This document shows positions 38,715 through 47,582 of a stretch of 64,000 nucleotides of DNA, piece after piece. The position numbers and the translations under genes are program-made. The DNA comes from Nonomuraea rubra (GTDB lineage: Bacteria; Actinomycetota; Actinomycetes; Streptosporangiales; Streptosporangiaceae), in assembly GCF_014207985.1 (NCBI RefSeq), contig NZ_JACHMI010000001.1:9965001-10029000 (forward strand). The letters are read 5' to 3'. The notes under the pieces are model-generated. The model did not search any database. It saw nothing but the letters and a program-made list of their open reading frames with translations, and was not told the origin of the DNA. How positions within the stretch are numbered: position 1 is the stretch's first letter; every line of letters starts with the position of its first letter.

Positions 38715-38741
38715 TACGCAACACGCACCGGACTACGCAAC
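38715..38741 (-). promoter_or_regulatory. Repeated GTTGCGTA boxes upstream of the dimethylglycine oxidase operon
   Basis: TACGCAAC (GTTGCGTA on the transcribed strand) occurs at 38715-38722 and 38734-38741, 19 bases apart in the same orientation, 23-49 bases before the first ATG of the operon. This is a likely operator; the regulator is not known. Confidence 0.5.
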
Positions 38742-38774
38742 GACCATAAAGTCCAGGACCCGCCGGAACAAGAG

Positions 38775-39392
38775 CTACCGCACCGGCGAAGTGTCCCGTA
38801 CGAGATACGTGACCACACCCGCGCCCGGCACGGCCAGTTCCTCGAACCCCAGGCGGTCGTAGAAGGCCCGCGCCGCCACGTTGCTGGTCAGCATGCTCAG
38901 ATGCAGGCCCTCGACCCCCGCCCCGCGCAGCCCGTCGACGAACGCGCCCATGAGCCTGCGCCCCCACCCCTTGCCCTGCCAGTCCGGCAGCAGGTCGATG
39001 TGCAGGTGCGCCGGATGCCCCGCCAGCTCGGGCAGGATCATCCGCTCGGGCCGGTGATGCAGGGCCAGCATCTCGTCGTCCCGCGTCACGGGCGGGTCGG
39101 CGGGCACGGGCAGCGCCGCGCGCGGGATCCACTCCTCCCGGTAACGGCGCACGAACCGCTCGGTGTCGGCCGTGCCCACGATGTAGCCGACGGCGTTGCC
39201 CTCGCCGTCGTCCACCACGTGCGCGTGCTCGGGCTCGAGGATCACGTACGGGGCGGCGAACAGGTCGCCCATGAGCCGGTCGGAGGCGTACATGCCGCGG
39301 GCGTCGCCTCCGGCGTCGGCGGTGCGCACGCAGATGTCGTAGACACTGTCCAGATCCCGGGACTGGTACGAACGCACATAAGGGGAGATCAT
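38775..39392 (-). CDS. GNAT family N-acetyltransferase
   Basis: The 205 residues show an N-terminal SYQSRDLDSVYDICVRTADAGG, a central strand and the acetyl-CoA-binding loop DLLPDWQGKGWGRRLMGAFV (R/Q-x-x-G-x-G/A), then LHLSMLTSNVAARAFYDRLGFEELAV, which is typical of GNAT enzymes. The substrate is unknown; the N-terminal part resembles acetyltransferases of the OGA-like group. I start at the ATG at 39390-39392; TACGTT stands seven bases before it, indicating a leaderless message. It is divergent from the TrmB/LuxR-type regulator gene, whose own -10 box lies four bases away. Confidence 0.85.
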   Translation of the reverse strand: MISPYVRSYQSRDLDSVYDICVRTADAGGDARGMYASDRLMGDLFAAPYVILEPEHAHVVDDGEGNAVGYIVGTADTERFVRRYREEWIPRAALPVPADPPVTRDDEMLALHHRPERMILPELAGHPAHLHIDLLPDWQGKGWGRRLMGAFVDGLRGAGVEGLHLSMLTSNVAARAFYDRLGFEELAVPGAGVVTYLVRDTSPVR

Positions 39393-39399
39393 TCGCGAC

Positions 39400-39405
39400 A
39401 ACGTA
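39400..39405 (-). promoter_or_regulatory. Putative -10 box of the GNAT gene, overlapping a divergent promoter
   Basis: On the minus strand TACGTT lies seven bases before the GNAT ATG. TACGCT at 39410-39415 on the plus strand lies eight bases before a GTG start of the divergent regulator. The two polymerase footprints overlap, so the genes may exclude each other. Confidence 0.4.
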
Positions 39406-39423
39406 CCAGTACGCTGGGCACGC

Positions 39424-40425
39424 GTGAGAAAGGGCGACATGGCGCAGCAGCGGCGATTACTCGAAGGTCTCGGCGTCACCGTCGCCGAGGAGACCGCCTA
39501 CCGTGCCCTGCTCCGGCACGGCCCGGCGACGCTGAGCGAGCTGGCCACCGAGACCGGCTCGTCGGCCGCCGCCATCCGCCGCATGCTGCCCAGGCTGGAG
39601 GACCTCGGCCTGATCTCCCGCGTGGCCGGCCGCCCGCTCCGCCTCGTCGCCACGCCCCCGAACATCGCCATCGACATCCTCGTCGCCCGCCGCCAGGAGG
39701 AGCTCACCCACAGCCGCGCCGCCGCCGCCCTCCTGGCCACCGAGGTCGCCGACCGCGGCGGGCCGCATCCCGAGGAGGTGCTGGAGGTGGTGACCGGCCG
39801 CGACGCCGTGGCCAGGCGGTACCTCCAGCTCGAACGCAACGCCACCCGGGAGATGCTGGTGCTGGTGCATCCGCCGTACGCGGTGGACATCAGCGACGAC
39901 CGCGAGAACCGCCGCCGCGCCGCCCGCCAGGGCGCGCCCGTCACCCGCGGCATCTACAGCCCGCTGGCCTTCGAGCAGCCCGGCATGCTGGCCCACACCC
40001 GCCGCGCGATCGCCGACGGCGAGCAGGCCCGGCTCGGCCAGGTGCCGGTCAAGCTCGCCGTCGCCGACGCCCGCACCGCCATCCTCCCGCTGGTCTCCGA
40101 CGAGGACCGGGCCGTGGAGAGCGCCCTGGTCGTGCACCCGTCGGCGCTGCTGGACGCCCTGGTGGGCCTGTTCGAGACGCTCTGGCGTGCCGCCGTCCCG
40201 CTCCGCCTGACCCCGGAGGGCCTGGAACAGGACCGGCAGGGCCCCGACGAGGAGGTGCTGGCGCTGCTGGCGGCCGGCATGAAGGACGACGCCATCGCCC
40301 GGCAGCTCGGCCTGAGCCCGCGTACGGTGCAGCGCCGCGTCCAGGTGCTGTGCGAGCAGCTCGGCGCGCGGACCCGCTTCCACGCCGGTTTCCTCGCCGC
40401 CCACCACGACCTGCTGCCCGAGTGA
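39424..40425 (+). CDS. TrmB-type/LuxR-type dual helix-turn-helix regulator
   Basis: The N-terminal part is a TrmB-like winged helix (TAYRALLRHGPATLSELATETG, AAAIRRMLPRLEDLGLISRV), followed by a phospholipase-D-like effector region, and the C-terminus is a LuxR/GerE helix-turn-helix (EEVLALLAAGMKDDAIARQLGL, SPRTVQRRVQVLCEQLGA). This fused plan is widespread in actinomycetes and often sits beside biosynthetic or stress genes. The GTG at 39424 fits a leaderless start; the ATG at 39439, preceded by AAAGGG, is the alternative and would shorten it by five residues. The ligand is unknown. It might control the GNAT gene opposite. Confidence 0.85.
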   Translation: MRKGDMAQQRRLLEGLGVTVAEETAYRALLRHGPATLSELATETGSSAAAIRRMLPRLEDLGLISRVAGRPLRLVATPPNIAIDILVARRQEELTHSRAAAALLATEVADRGGPHPEEVLEVVTGRDAVARRYLQLERNATREMLVLVHPPYAVDISDDRENRRRAARQGAPVTRGIYSPLAFEQPGMLAHTRRAIADGEQARLGQVPVKLAVADARTAILPLVSDEDRAVESALVVHPSALLDALVGLFETLWRAAVPLRLTPEGLEQDRQGPDEEVLALLAAGMKDDAIARQLGLSPRTVQRRVQVLCEQLGARTRFHAGFLAAHHDLLPE

Positions 40426-40432
40426 CCGCTCG

Positions 40433-41221
40433 CTAGGTGATCAGGATGCCGCCGTCCACCGGCAGCGCGACCCCCGTGATGTACGAGGCCGCGTCGCTCG
40501 CCAGAAACACCGCGGCCGCCACCAGCTCGGCCGGATCCCCGGCCCGCTTCATGACCACCCGCGACTCCATCATCTGCTCCAGGTAGCCCGGCTTGTACTG
40601 CTCGGTCATCTCCGAGGCGAAGAAGCCGGGCTCCAGGCAGTTGACGCGGATGCCGCGCCGCCCGGTCCACTGCTGTGCCAGGTCGCGCGTCAGCCCGACC
40701 ACCCCGGCCTTGGACGCGCTGTAGGCGGCCTGGGGCAGCCCGGCCGTGGTCTCGCCGAGGATGCTGCCGATGTTCACGATCGACGAGCCCGGCCGCATCA
40801 CGCGGGCGCACGCCTGCGCCATCCAGTACGTCCCGTGCAGGTTGACCTCGACCACCCGGCGGAACTCCTCGGGCGACTCGCGCAGCGCGGGCACGGCAGT
40901 ACCGACGCCGGCGTTGTTGATCAGCACGTCCACGGAGCCCATGGCCTCGGCGGCGGCGGCCACGACCGCGTCGCAGTCGCCGGGCTGCGCCACGTCCGCG
41001 GGCACGGCCAGGCACCGGCGGCCGGTCTCCTCGACCAGCCGCCGCGTCTCCTCCAGCCGCTCCTTGCGCCGGGCGCAGATCACCACGTCGGCGCCCGCCT
41101 CGGCCAGGCCGCGCGCGAACGCCACCCCCAGCCCGGCGGACGCCCCGGTGACGATCGCCACCTTGCCGTCGAGCCGGAACCGCCCCAGCACGCCTGGATC
41201 CGTACTCCGCGCCTCAGCCAC
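40433..41221 (-). CDS. SDR family oxidoreductase
   Basis: A classical short-chain dehydrogenase/reductase of 262 residues: the cofactor site TGASAGLGVAFARGLAEAG, NNAGVG, the serine-Tyr-x-x-x-Lys catalytic set (GSILG, then AYSASKAGV) and the C-terminal SDAASYITGVALPVDGG are all present. DVVICARRKERLEE after the second strand suggests NADP preference (Arg residues). The family includes 3-ketoacyl-ACP reductases and gluconate 5-dehydrogenases; the substrate cannot be named. I chose the GTG at 41219-41221, preceded by GGAAGG; a GTG at 41269 is in frame upstream. It is convergent with the regulator gene. Confidence 0.87.
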   Translation of the reverse strand: MAEARSTDPGVLGRFRLDGKVAIVTGASAGLGVAFARGLAEAGADVVICARRKERLEETRRLVEETGRRCLAVPADVAQPGDCDAVVAAAAEAMGSVDVLINNAGVGTAVPALRESPEEFRRVVEVNLHGTYWMAQACARVMRPGSSIVNIGSILGETTAGLPQAAYSASKAGVVGLTRDLAQQWTGRRGIRVNCLEPGFFASEMTEQYKPGYLEQMMESRVVMKRAGDPAELVAAAVFLASDAASYITGVALPVDGGILIT

Positions 41222-41309
41222 TGACCGCGTTCCTTCCGCCGGTGAAAGCCCTACCGGGGAGGATGGCACAGCAGGGGCTCGCTCCGCACCGCCGGGCCGG
41301 TAGGCGGAC

Positions 41310-43586
41310 CTACAGGCCGTACTCCTTGACGATCCGCTCGTGCCGCTCGACCTCGACGTCGATCTCGCGGGCCAGGTCGAGCCAGGCCAGCGGGTGCACC
41401 CAGCGCTCGGTGGCGTCGTCGAGGAGCGCGTCGACCTCGGAGGGCGACACGTCCGGCGGCACCGCGACCCAGCCGAACACGCCCGGCAGCGGCTCGCTGC
41501 TGGTCGGGTGGGTGACGGTGTAGTTCTCGTCGCTGTAGACCCACATCGGCCAGCCGCGCTCGGCCATGACCTCGGTGAACTCCGCCCAGTCCTCCTCGCT
41601 CGGCGCGGCGCCGTCGAAGAAGTAACTGGTGTAGCCGCCGGGCCGCAGGATGCGCACCGCCGCGAACGGGGGCACGAAGTTCTGCTGCTCCTGCGGGTCG
41701 TCGGGGACGGGCTCGAGGAGCTGCGGGTCGAACACGACGAGGTCGCCCGCGTTGTACTCCATGCCGCGCGGCTGCGGCAGGGCGAGCCTGGCGGTGGCGG
41801 GGCCGGTGCGGATCGACAGGACCTGGCGCTGGCCGCCGTCGGGCGCGGGGAGGATGACCCGGATGAGGCCCATCTCCTCCTCGATCGGGCCCTCCTTGGA
41901 CTTGATCGGCATGCCGATCTTGGCGGCGCCCTTGCGTACGGTCTCCCAGTCCTCCGCCGAGGTGGCCATGACGATCATGCGCCAGACGTCCTCGTCGGTC
42001 AGCTCGTCGAGCACCTCCAGCAGCACCTCGGCGGCCCTGCCGTTGGCTTCGAGCTGCTGGGCGGCGCCGGACAGCAGGCGGCGGGCCTCGATGCCGGCCC
42101 CCGCGTGGATGGCGTGCTCGGCCGCGTCGACCGTCTCCTGCCAGCGCTCGCGGGCGCTGTGCAGCCTGGCCAGCGTGAGGTGCTGGGCGGCGTGCGGCAG
42201 CAGGGCGGCCATCTGCTCCAGGCGCTCGTCCTGGCGGGCCTCGATGAGCAGCGTGGTGAGGTAGGCCACGTCGTCGGAGTCGGCGCCGGCGATGTCGCCG
42301 CTGTCGACCAGCAGCTTCCAGTAGATGTCGGCGCCGGTGGCGGGGTAGCCGAGGAAGCCGAGCGTGGTGGTGTGCCGGCGGGTGGCCTCGATGTCCTGGC
42401 CGGACAGCGGGGCCAGCCAGCCGACCCACTTCTCCGGGTCGGCGTTGAAGCCGTCGGCGGCGTCGAACAGGCCCACCCGCTCCTCGACCGGGCCGGGGGC
42501 CTCGGGCTCGGCGGTGGCGTCGGCGGTGGCCCGCAGCGCGCTGATGCGCTCGCTCAGGTCGCCGGGCTCGCGCAGCTCGGCGCTGCCGGACTCGGCCAGA
42601 TCGGCCAGCAGCCTGGCCTGCCAGACGCCCTGCCTGCCGATGGCCAGCTCGCCCGCGACCAGCGCGAGCTCGACGCGGGAGCGGTAGCCGCCCATCATGC
42701 CGAAGTAGTCCATCCACTGGCGCAGGACCCGGCCGAGCTGCCAGGTGTTGGTGATCTGCGCCGAGCCGGCCAGCTTGTTGACCGCCCGCGACCACTCCAC
42801 CCACACCCGCGGGTGCTCGCCCACGACGTCGAGGTCGGGCAGCGCGTCGACGGCCTCGGCGATCCGGCCGAGCGTGGCCAGGATCAGCGCCCGGCGCACG
42901 CCGTCGCGGTGCTCCTTGGCCACCGGGTCGTCGGCCTGGAACCCGGCCGCGGCCTGCAGCGCGGTGAGCGCGTCCTCGGCGCGGCCGGCGGCCAGCAGCG
43001 CGCGGGCGCTCTCGGCGCCCAGCTCCCAGCTCGCCTCGCGCCCGGCCGTGCGCAGCCGCTCGACGGCGGACTCGGCGTAGGTGACGGCCTCGCCCGGCTT
43101 GCCCGCGTCGATGAGGGCCGCGACGTACTGGGTGACCAGCCCGGCGAAGGCGGGCTTCTCCGGGGTGGTGCTCTCGAGGTAGGCGCCGAGGGTCTCGAGG
43201 CGGTCGGTGGCGTAGCCGGGGCCGTCGGTGTTGGCCCAGACCACGGCCAGCGCCTCGACGGCGGCCGGGACGGCGGGGCACTCGCGCACGTCTTCGCGCT
43301 GAGCGAACGCCAGGAGCTGCTGGGCGTCGTCGATGGCGACCGCGCCCTGGGCCCGGTCGCCGATCCGGCCGATCAGATGCCAGTAGCGGGCGTAGAACTC
43401 GAGCCAGGGCAGCTCCAGGCTCTCGGCCTGCTGCGCGATGGCCGGGGCCATCACGTCGAGCTGCGGATACCGGCCCTCATAGGCCTGTGCAGGGAGGTCT
43501 CCCAGCGCCATGGCGAGGCCAACGTTGCCCGCCTCGGAAAGCTGCTGCTGGGTTTCGCCGACCCAGGCCCAGATGTCCACGTCCAT
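41310..43586 (-). CDS. Large TPR-like protein of unknown function
   Basis: The 758-residue protein is mostly helical. Repeats of about 34-40 residues with small residues at TPR positions can be seen (for example AALIDAGKPGEAVTYAESAV, ESARALLAAGRAEDALTALQ, ALILATLGRIAEAVDAL, ARLHSARERWQETVDAAEHA). The last 200 residues differ and form a mixed domain with many aromatic residues (GGYTSYFFDGAAPSEEDWAEF, MWVYSDENYTVTHP). No signal peptide or membrane helix is present. I do not recognise a family. It sits 20 bases from the SCO6745-type gene upstream and may be cotranscribed with it. Confidence 0.75.
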   Translation of the reverse strand: MDVDIWAWVGETQQQLSEAGNVGLAMALGDLPAQAYEGRYPQLDVMAPAIAQQAESLELPWLEFYARYWHLIGRIGDRAQGAVAIDDAQQLLAFAQREDVRECPAVPAAVEALAVVWANTDGPGYATDRLETLGAYLESTTPEKPAFAGLVTQYVAALIDAGKPGEAVTYAESAVERLRTAGREASWELGAESARALLAAGRAEDALTALQAAAGFQADDPVAKEHRDGVRRALILATLGRIAEAVDALPDLDVVGEHPRVWVEWSRAVNKLAGSAQITNTWQLGRVLRQWMDYFGMMGGYRSRVELALVAGELAIGRQGVWQARLLADLAESGSAELREPGDLSERISALRATADATAEPEAPGPVEERVGLFDAADGFNADPEKWVGWLAPLSGQDIEATRRHTTTLGFLGYPATGADIYWKLLVDSGDIAGADSDDVAYLTTLLIEARQDERLEQMAALLPHAAQHLTLARLHSARERWQETVDAAEHAIHAGAGIEARRLLSGAAQQLEANGRAAEVLLEVLDELTDEDVWRMIVMATSAEDWETVRKGAAKIGMPIKSKEGPIEEEMGLIRVILPAPDGGQRQVLSIRTGPATARLALPQPRGMEYNAGDLVVFDPQLLEPVPDDPQEQQNFVPPFAAVRILRPGGYTSYFFDGAAPSEEDWAEFTEVMAERGWPMWVYSDENYTVTHPTSSEPLPGVFGWVAVPPDVSPSEVDALLDDATERWVHPLAWLDLAREIDVEVERHERIVKEYGL

Positions 43587-43605
43587 GGGCAGTCAGTCTG
43601 CCAGG

Positions 43606-44361
43606 TCAACGAGCGTGCCCAAAACGCAGAAGGTCGATCAGCTCGTCCGATTCGCTGTCCGTCAGGACCGAAAACACCGGCGCCATGAGATCGTCGGTGG
43701 TCTCCTCCACGGCCGCGCGCCGCGCGAGCACGTCGGGGCCGGGCTCGGCGTACGGCTCCGGCCAGGTGAAGAACCTGGCGATGGCCGCGCCCTGCGACTG
43801 CCCGAGCGGGGTCCCGGTGTGGTCGGCGGCCAGCGTCGCGTCCAGCGGGTGCAGCCCGGCCGCGAGCACCGCGTTGGCGTGCAGGCCGCCGCGCAGCTCG
43901 CGGACGACGTGCATGAGCTGCACGGCCCTGGCGGGCGGGTCGCCGGGCAGCGGCACGGCCCGCCAGCCCGCGAAGAGCGGCGCCCCGACCGGTGAGGCCT
44001 GCTCGACCACCGGCTCCAGCAGCTCGGCGATCCTGGCGCAGCCCTGGTAGCCGCCCAGCTTGCGCCGGCCCCACGCGTGGCAGGCCTCGGCGTAGAGCTC
44101 GACGGCCCGGTCGGCGGGGAGCTTGCGGCCGCCGTTCCAGTTCTCCTCGACGTGCGCGGCCGGAAAGAAGACGGCTACGGCGGTGACGACGTCGGCGTCA
44201 CACTCGCCGAGCACGCCGCAGCGGCCCCTGAAGTAGACCTCGCGGGGGCCGAGGCCGTACTCGTCGCAGATGGCCTTGACCTCTCGGGAGATCATGAACC
44301 CGCCGCCGATCTGGCCGATCGGCGTCTTCACCCGTACGGCGGTGGTGCGTGGGTCTGCCAT
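43606..44361 (-). CDS. SCO6745 family protein
   Basis: The 251 residues follow the pattern of the SCO6745/SalK-like family: YFRGRCGVLGECDADVVTAV, AVFFPAAHVEENWNGG near residue 60, YAEACHAWGRRKLGG, and ARIAELLEPVVEQASPVGAPLFAGWRAVPLPGDP. Members are common in actinomycetes and of unknown biochemistry; they are often annotated as helix-turn-helix proteins without clear support. The ATG at 44359-44361 has GAGAGGTGG upstream; a GTG two codons earlier is possible. The TPR protein gene follows after 19 bases. Confidence 0.78.
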   Translation of the reverse strand: MADPRTTAVRVKTPIGQIGGGFMISREVKAICDEYGLGPREVYFRGRCGVLGECDADVVTAVAVFFPAAHVEENWNGGRKLPADRAVELYAEACHAWGRRKLGGYQGCARIAELLEPVVEQASPVGAPLFAGWRAVPLPGDPPARAVQLMHVVRELRGGLHANAVLAAGLHPLDATLAADHTGTPLGQSQGAAIARFFTWPEPYAEPGPDVLARRAAVEETTDDLMAPVFSVLTDSESDELIDLLRFGHAR

Positions 44362-44409
44362 GTCCACCTCTCAGTTCGCGAAGTAGACCCAGCATCCCCT
44401 ATTAGAACT

Positions 44410-45222
44410 TCATTCTGCAAGCATCAGTTCGCCGCTGGCCACGATCACCGCGGGGCCGGACAGGTAGCTGGTGTCCTCGTCGAGGATCACCGTCAGCGTG
44501 CCGCCCAGCACCTCGACCGTCCACGTGCCGGTGGTGTCACCGGACAGGTGCGCGGCGGCGACGGCCGTGGCCACCGAGCCGGTGCCGCACGAGCGCGTCT
44601 CGCCCGAGCCGCGCTCGAAGACGCGCATGACGGCGCGGCTGACGCCGACCGGGTTGAACAGCTCGACGTTGACCCCGCCGGGGAAGACGCCGGTGTCGAA
44701 GCCCGGCTGGTGGGTGAGGTCGAGCTGGGCGACGGGCTCGCCGATCGAGCAGGCCAGGTGGGGGTTGCCCATGTCGACGCAGATCCCCGGGTACTCGTGC
44801 CCGCCCAGCGTGGCCACGCTCTCCCCGTGCACGACCGGCTTGCCCATGTCCACCGTGACGTCGCCGTTGGGCTCGATGTGCACCTTGCGCAGCCCGCCCC
44901 TGGTCGCGATCGAGAACTCGGAGCCGTGCTCGAGCCCGGCGTCGAGCAGGTAGCGGGCGAACACGCGCACGCCGTTGCCGCACATCTCGGCCACGCTGCC
45001 GTCGGAGTTGCGGTAGTCCATGAACCACTCGGCCTGCGCGGCCTGATCGCTCACCTCGTGACTGTCCTTGGCGCGGGCCACGCGGAGCACGCCATCGGCG
45101 CCGATGCCTGCTCTCCTGTCACAGATCTTGGCGACGAGCGCGGCCGACACGTCGACCACGCCCTCGGGATCGGGCAGGATGACAAAATCGTTCTCGGTGC
45201 CGTGCCCCTTGAGAAAGCGCAT
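44410..45222 (-). CDS. dapF: Diaminopimelate epimerase
   Basis: DapF turns LL- into meso-diaminopimelate, used for lysine and for peptidoglycan cross-links. The 270 residues hold both catalytic cysteines, in MCGNGVRVFARYL and SCGTGSVATAVAAAHLSG, and the N-terminal KGHGTENDFVILPD (family KxxGxGNDF), DRRAGIGADGVL and MDYRNSDGSVAE. The start overlaps a candidate leaderless promoter (TAAACT on the minus strand, six bases upstream), so it may be expressed independently of miaA. The order miaA-dapF is conserved in actinomycetes. Confidence 0.96.
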   Translation of the reverse strand: MRFLKGHGTENDFVILPDPEGVVDVSAALVAKICDRRAGIGADGVLRVARAKDSHEVSDQAAQAEWFMDYRNSDGSVAEMCGNGVRVFARYLLDAGLEHGSEFSIATRGGLRKVHIEPNGDVTVDMGKPVVHGESVATLGGHEYPGICVDMGNPHLACSIGEPVAQLDLTHQPGFDTGVFPGGVNVELFNPVGVSRAVMRVFERGSGETRSCGTGSVATAVAAAHLSGDTTGTWTVEVLGGTLTVILDEDTSYLSGPAVIVASGELMLAE

Positions 45223-45228
45223 TGTAAA

Positions 45229-45234
45229 AGTTTA
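45229..45234 (-). promoter_or_regulatory. Putative -10 box of dapF
   Basis: TAAACT on the minus strand ends six bases before the dapF ATG and overlaps the miaA stop codon. The surrounding A/T-rich bases are unusual here, and there is no ribosome site, so a leaderless start is plausible. Confidence 0.35.
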
Positions 45235-46137
45235 TTCGCACGCGGGTCCCGCGATTCGCGCCAGGGACCGCTCAAGCAGGTCCGGGGCGTCGTACGGCAG
45301 CCACTGCACCCGCGGATCCCGGCGGAACCACGACTCCTGCCTGCGGGCGAAGCGCCTGGTCAGCCTGACCGTCTCGGCCATCGCCTGCTCCTCGCTCCAC
45401 TCCCCCTCCAGGAACCGGATCACCTGGGCGTAGCCGAGGGCGCGGCCGGCCGTACGGCCCTCCGCCAGCCCCTGGCCGAGCAGCGCGCGTACCTCGTCCA
45501 CCAGGCCCGCCTCCCACATGCGCCGCACCCTGAGCTCGATCCGCGCGTCCAGCTCCGGCCTGGGCACCTCCAGCCCGATCTGGACGCTCGGGTACACGGC
45601 GTCGTAGGACGGCATCGTGGCCGAGAACGGGCGGCCCGACAGCTCGATCACCTCCAGCGCCCGCACGATGCGGCGGCCGTTGCTCGGCAGGATCGCCGCC
45701 GCGGCGGCCGGGTCGCGCTCGCGCAGCCGCTCGTACAGGGGGGCCGGGCCGCGCTCGGCCAGCTCGGCCTCCAGCCGTGCCCTGATCTCCGGCTCCGTGC
45801 CGGGGAACTCCAGCTCGTCGATGGCCGCCCGCACGTACAGGCCGCTGCCGCCAACCAGCACGGGCACCTCGACGGCGTCGATCACCGCCCTGGCCAGCTT
45901 CTGGTACTCGGCCACGCTCGCCGTGACCGTCACGTCCCAGATGTCCAGCAGGTGGTGCGGCACCCCGCGCCGCTCCTCCTTCGTCAGCTTGGCCGTGCCG
46001 ATGTCCATGCCGCGGTAGAGCTGCATGGAGTCGGCGTTGACGCACTCGCCGCCCAGCCTGAGGGCGAGGTCCACGGCGAGATCGGACTTTCCTGCGGCCG
46101 TGGGGCCCACGACGGCGATGACTGGCTGCTGAGACAC
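45232..46137 (-). CDS. miaA: tRNA dimethylallyltransferase MiaA
   Basis: MiaA puts an isopentenyl-type group on adenosine 37 of tRNAs that read UNN codons. The P-loop VVGPTAAGKSDLAVDLA, the NADSMQLYRGMDIGTAKLT segment, PHHLLDIWD, LVGGSGLYVRA and RALGYAQVIRFLEG are all present. The chosen GTG at 46135-46137 starts 14 codons before the end of the P-loop, as in homologues; an upstream ATG would overlap the ogt gene. MiaB, encoded 5 kb away, acts on the product of this reaction, methylthiolating the modified A37. Confidence 0.96.
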   Translation of the reverse strand: MSQQPVIAVVGPTAAGKSDLAVDLALRLGGECVNADSMQLYRGMDIGTAKLTKEERRGVPHHLLDIWDVTVTASVAEYQKLARAVIDAVEVPVLVGGSGLYVRAAIDELEFPGTEPEIRARLEAELAERGPAPLYERLRERDPAAAAAILPSNGRRIVRALEVIELSGRPFSATMPSYDAVYPSVQIGLEVPRPELDARIELRVRRMWEAGLVDEVRALLGQGLAEGRTAGRALGYAQVIRFLEGEWSEEQAMAETVRLTRRFARRQESWFRRDPRVQWLPYDAPDLLERSLARIAGPACE

Positions 46138-46150
46138 ACCGACCAGTGTG

Positions 46151-46663
46151 CTAGAGATCGAGCAGCGTCGGCTGCAGGTATCCCTCATGGGTCAGCAACC
46201 AGCGCTTGGTCTCCACGCCCTCGCCGCCGCTGAACCCGCCCAGCCCGCTGCCCGCGATCACCCGGTGGCAGGGCACGACGATCGGGATCGGGTTGGAGCC
46301 CATGATCGAGCCGATGCCGCGGGCGGGCACGCTGGAGCCGCTCAGCCTGGCCAGCTCGCCGTAGGTGACCGTCCGGCCGTACGGGACCTCGTGCAGGGCC
46401 CGCAGCACCCGCAGCCGCGAGCCCGACATGAGCCGCCAGTCGATCGGCGTCTCGAACGTCCTCAGCTCGCCCGCGAAATAACCGTTCAGCTCCGCGACGA
46501 CGGAGGCCGTACGATCCGCATCATGAACCTCAGCCAGGTCGAGGCGGCCTGCCAGCCGGTCGCGGGTCCCCCAGCCCGACGCGACCAGGCCGGTCTCGGT
46601 GACGGCCAGCACGAAGCTGCCCACAGGCGTGGGCACCTCGGCGTAGGCAACCGTGGTGGTCAT
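46151..46663 (-). CDS. ogt: Methylated-DNA-protein-cysteine S-methyltransferase
   Basis: This suicide enzyme removes alkyl groups from O6-guanine in DNA. The active-site cysteine is in [20 protein letters not shown]; the helix-turn-helix part ([18 protein letters not shown]) and the [11 protein letters not shown] ending also match. At 170 residues it lacks the extra AdaA domain, so it is an Ogt-type enzyme. GAGG precedes the ATG. Its 5' end overlaps the start of rnz on the plus strand, so the two genes run away from each other with no spacer and their promoters must lie inside the neighbour's coding sequence. Confidence 0.93.
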   Translation of the reverse strand: MTTTVAYAEVPTPVGSFVLAVTETGLVASGWGTRDRLAGRLDLAEVHDADRTASVVAELNGYFAGELRTFETPIDWRLMSGSRLRVLRALHEVPYGRTVTYGELARLSGSSVPARGIGSIMGSNPIPIVVPCHRVIAGSGLGGFSGGEGVETKRWLLTHEGYLQPTLLDL

Positions 46664-46664
46664 C

Positions 46665-47582
46665 GTGTCCTCACGTGAGCTCGTGGTGCTGGGCACGTCC
46701 AGCGCCGTTCCTACCCGACACCGTAACCACAACGGCTACCTGTTGCGCTGGGACGGCCAGGGCTTCCTGTTCGACCCGGGCGAGGGCACCCAGCGGCAGA
46801 TGGTGCACGCCGGGCTGAGCGCGAACGACGTCCACTGGCTCTGCGTGACCCACTTCCACGGTGACCACTGCCTGGGCGTGCCGGGCGTCGTCCAGCGCAT
46901 CGCCCGCGACAGGGTGCGGCACCCGGTGCGGGCGGTCTTCCCCGGCTCCGGAGAGACGTTCTGGCGGCGGCTGCGCCACGCCGCCGCGTTCGCCGACACG
47001 GACGTCGTCTCCGAGCATCCACTCTCCGGCGACCTGGCCGGCGTCGGGCCGCTCGTCGCGCGCCGCCTGTCCCACCCCGTCGAGTCGTACGGCTACCGCG
47101 TCCAGGAGCCCGCCGGCCGCCGCATGCTGCCCGAGAAGCTGGCCGCCCACGGCATCCGCGGCCCCGAGGTCGGCGAGCTGCAGCGCACCGGCTCCGTCCG
47201 CGGCGTGACGCTCGCCGAGTGCAGCGTGCCGAAGCCCGGCCAGAGCGTGGCGTTCGTGATGGACACCCGGCTCTGCGACTCCGTCTTCGAGCTGGCCTCC
47301 GGGGTGGACCTGCTGGTGATCGAGACCACGTTCCTGTCCGCCGAGAGCGCGCTGGCCAAGGAGTACGGGCACCTGACGGCGTTCGAGGCGGGCGTGGTGG
47401 CGGCGGACGCGGGCGTGCGCAGGCTGGTGCTCACGCACTTCTCCGAGCGGTACGGCTTCGACGCCGAGCCCTCCTTCGTCGAGGAGGTACGGCGCAGCTT
47501 CGACGGCGAGGTCGTGACGGCCCGCGACCTGATGCGGATCCCCGTGCCGAAGCGTCAGGCCAGCCAGGTCCCGGCGAGGTAG
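46665..47582 (+). CDS. rnz: Ribonuclease Z / RNase Z-like metallo-hydrolase
   Basis: RNase Z trims the 3' end of tRNA precursors. The metallo-beta-lactamase core is seen in [21 protein letters not shown] (RNase Z-type N-terminus), the zinc motif [28 protein letters not shown], and the later VMDTRLCD and LTHFSERY. At about 305 residues the length fits the short form of the enzyme. I start at the GTG at 46665; a GTG at 46653 would overlap the divergent ogt start further. The end overlaps the LigB-like gene by 28 bases in a tail-to-tail arrangement. Confidence 0.9.
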   Translation: MSSRELVVLGTSSAVPTRHRNHNGYLLRWDGQGFLFDPGEGTQRQMVHAGLSANDVHWLCVTHFHGDHCLGVPGVVQRIARDRVRHPVRAVFPGSGETFWRRLRHAAAFADTDVVSEHPLSGDLAGVGPLVARRLSHPVESYGYRVQEPAGRRMLPEKLAAHGIRGPEVGELQRTGSVRGVTLAECSVPKPGQSVAFVMDTRLCDSVFELASGVDLLVIETTFLSAESALAKEYGHLTAFEAGVVAADAGVRRLVLTHFSERYGFDAEPSFVEEVRRSFDGEVVTARDLMRIPVPKRQASQVPAR

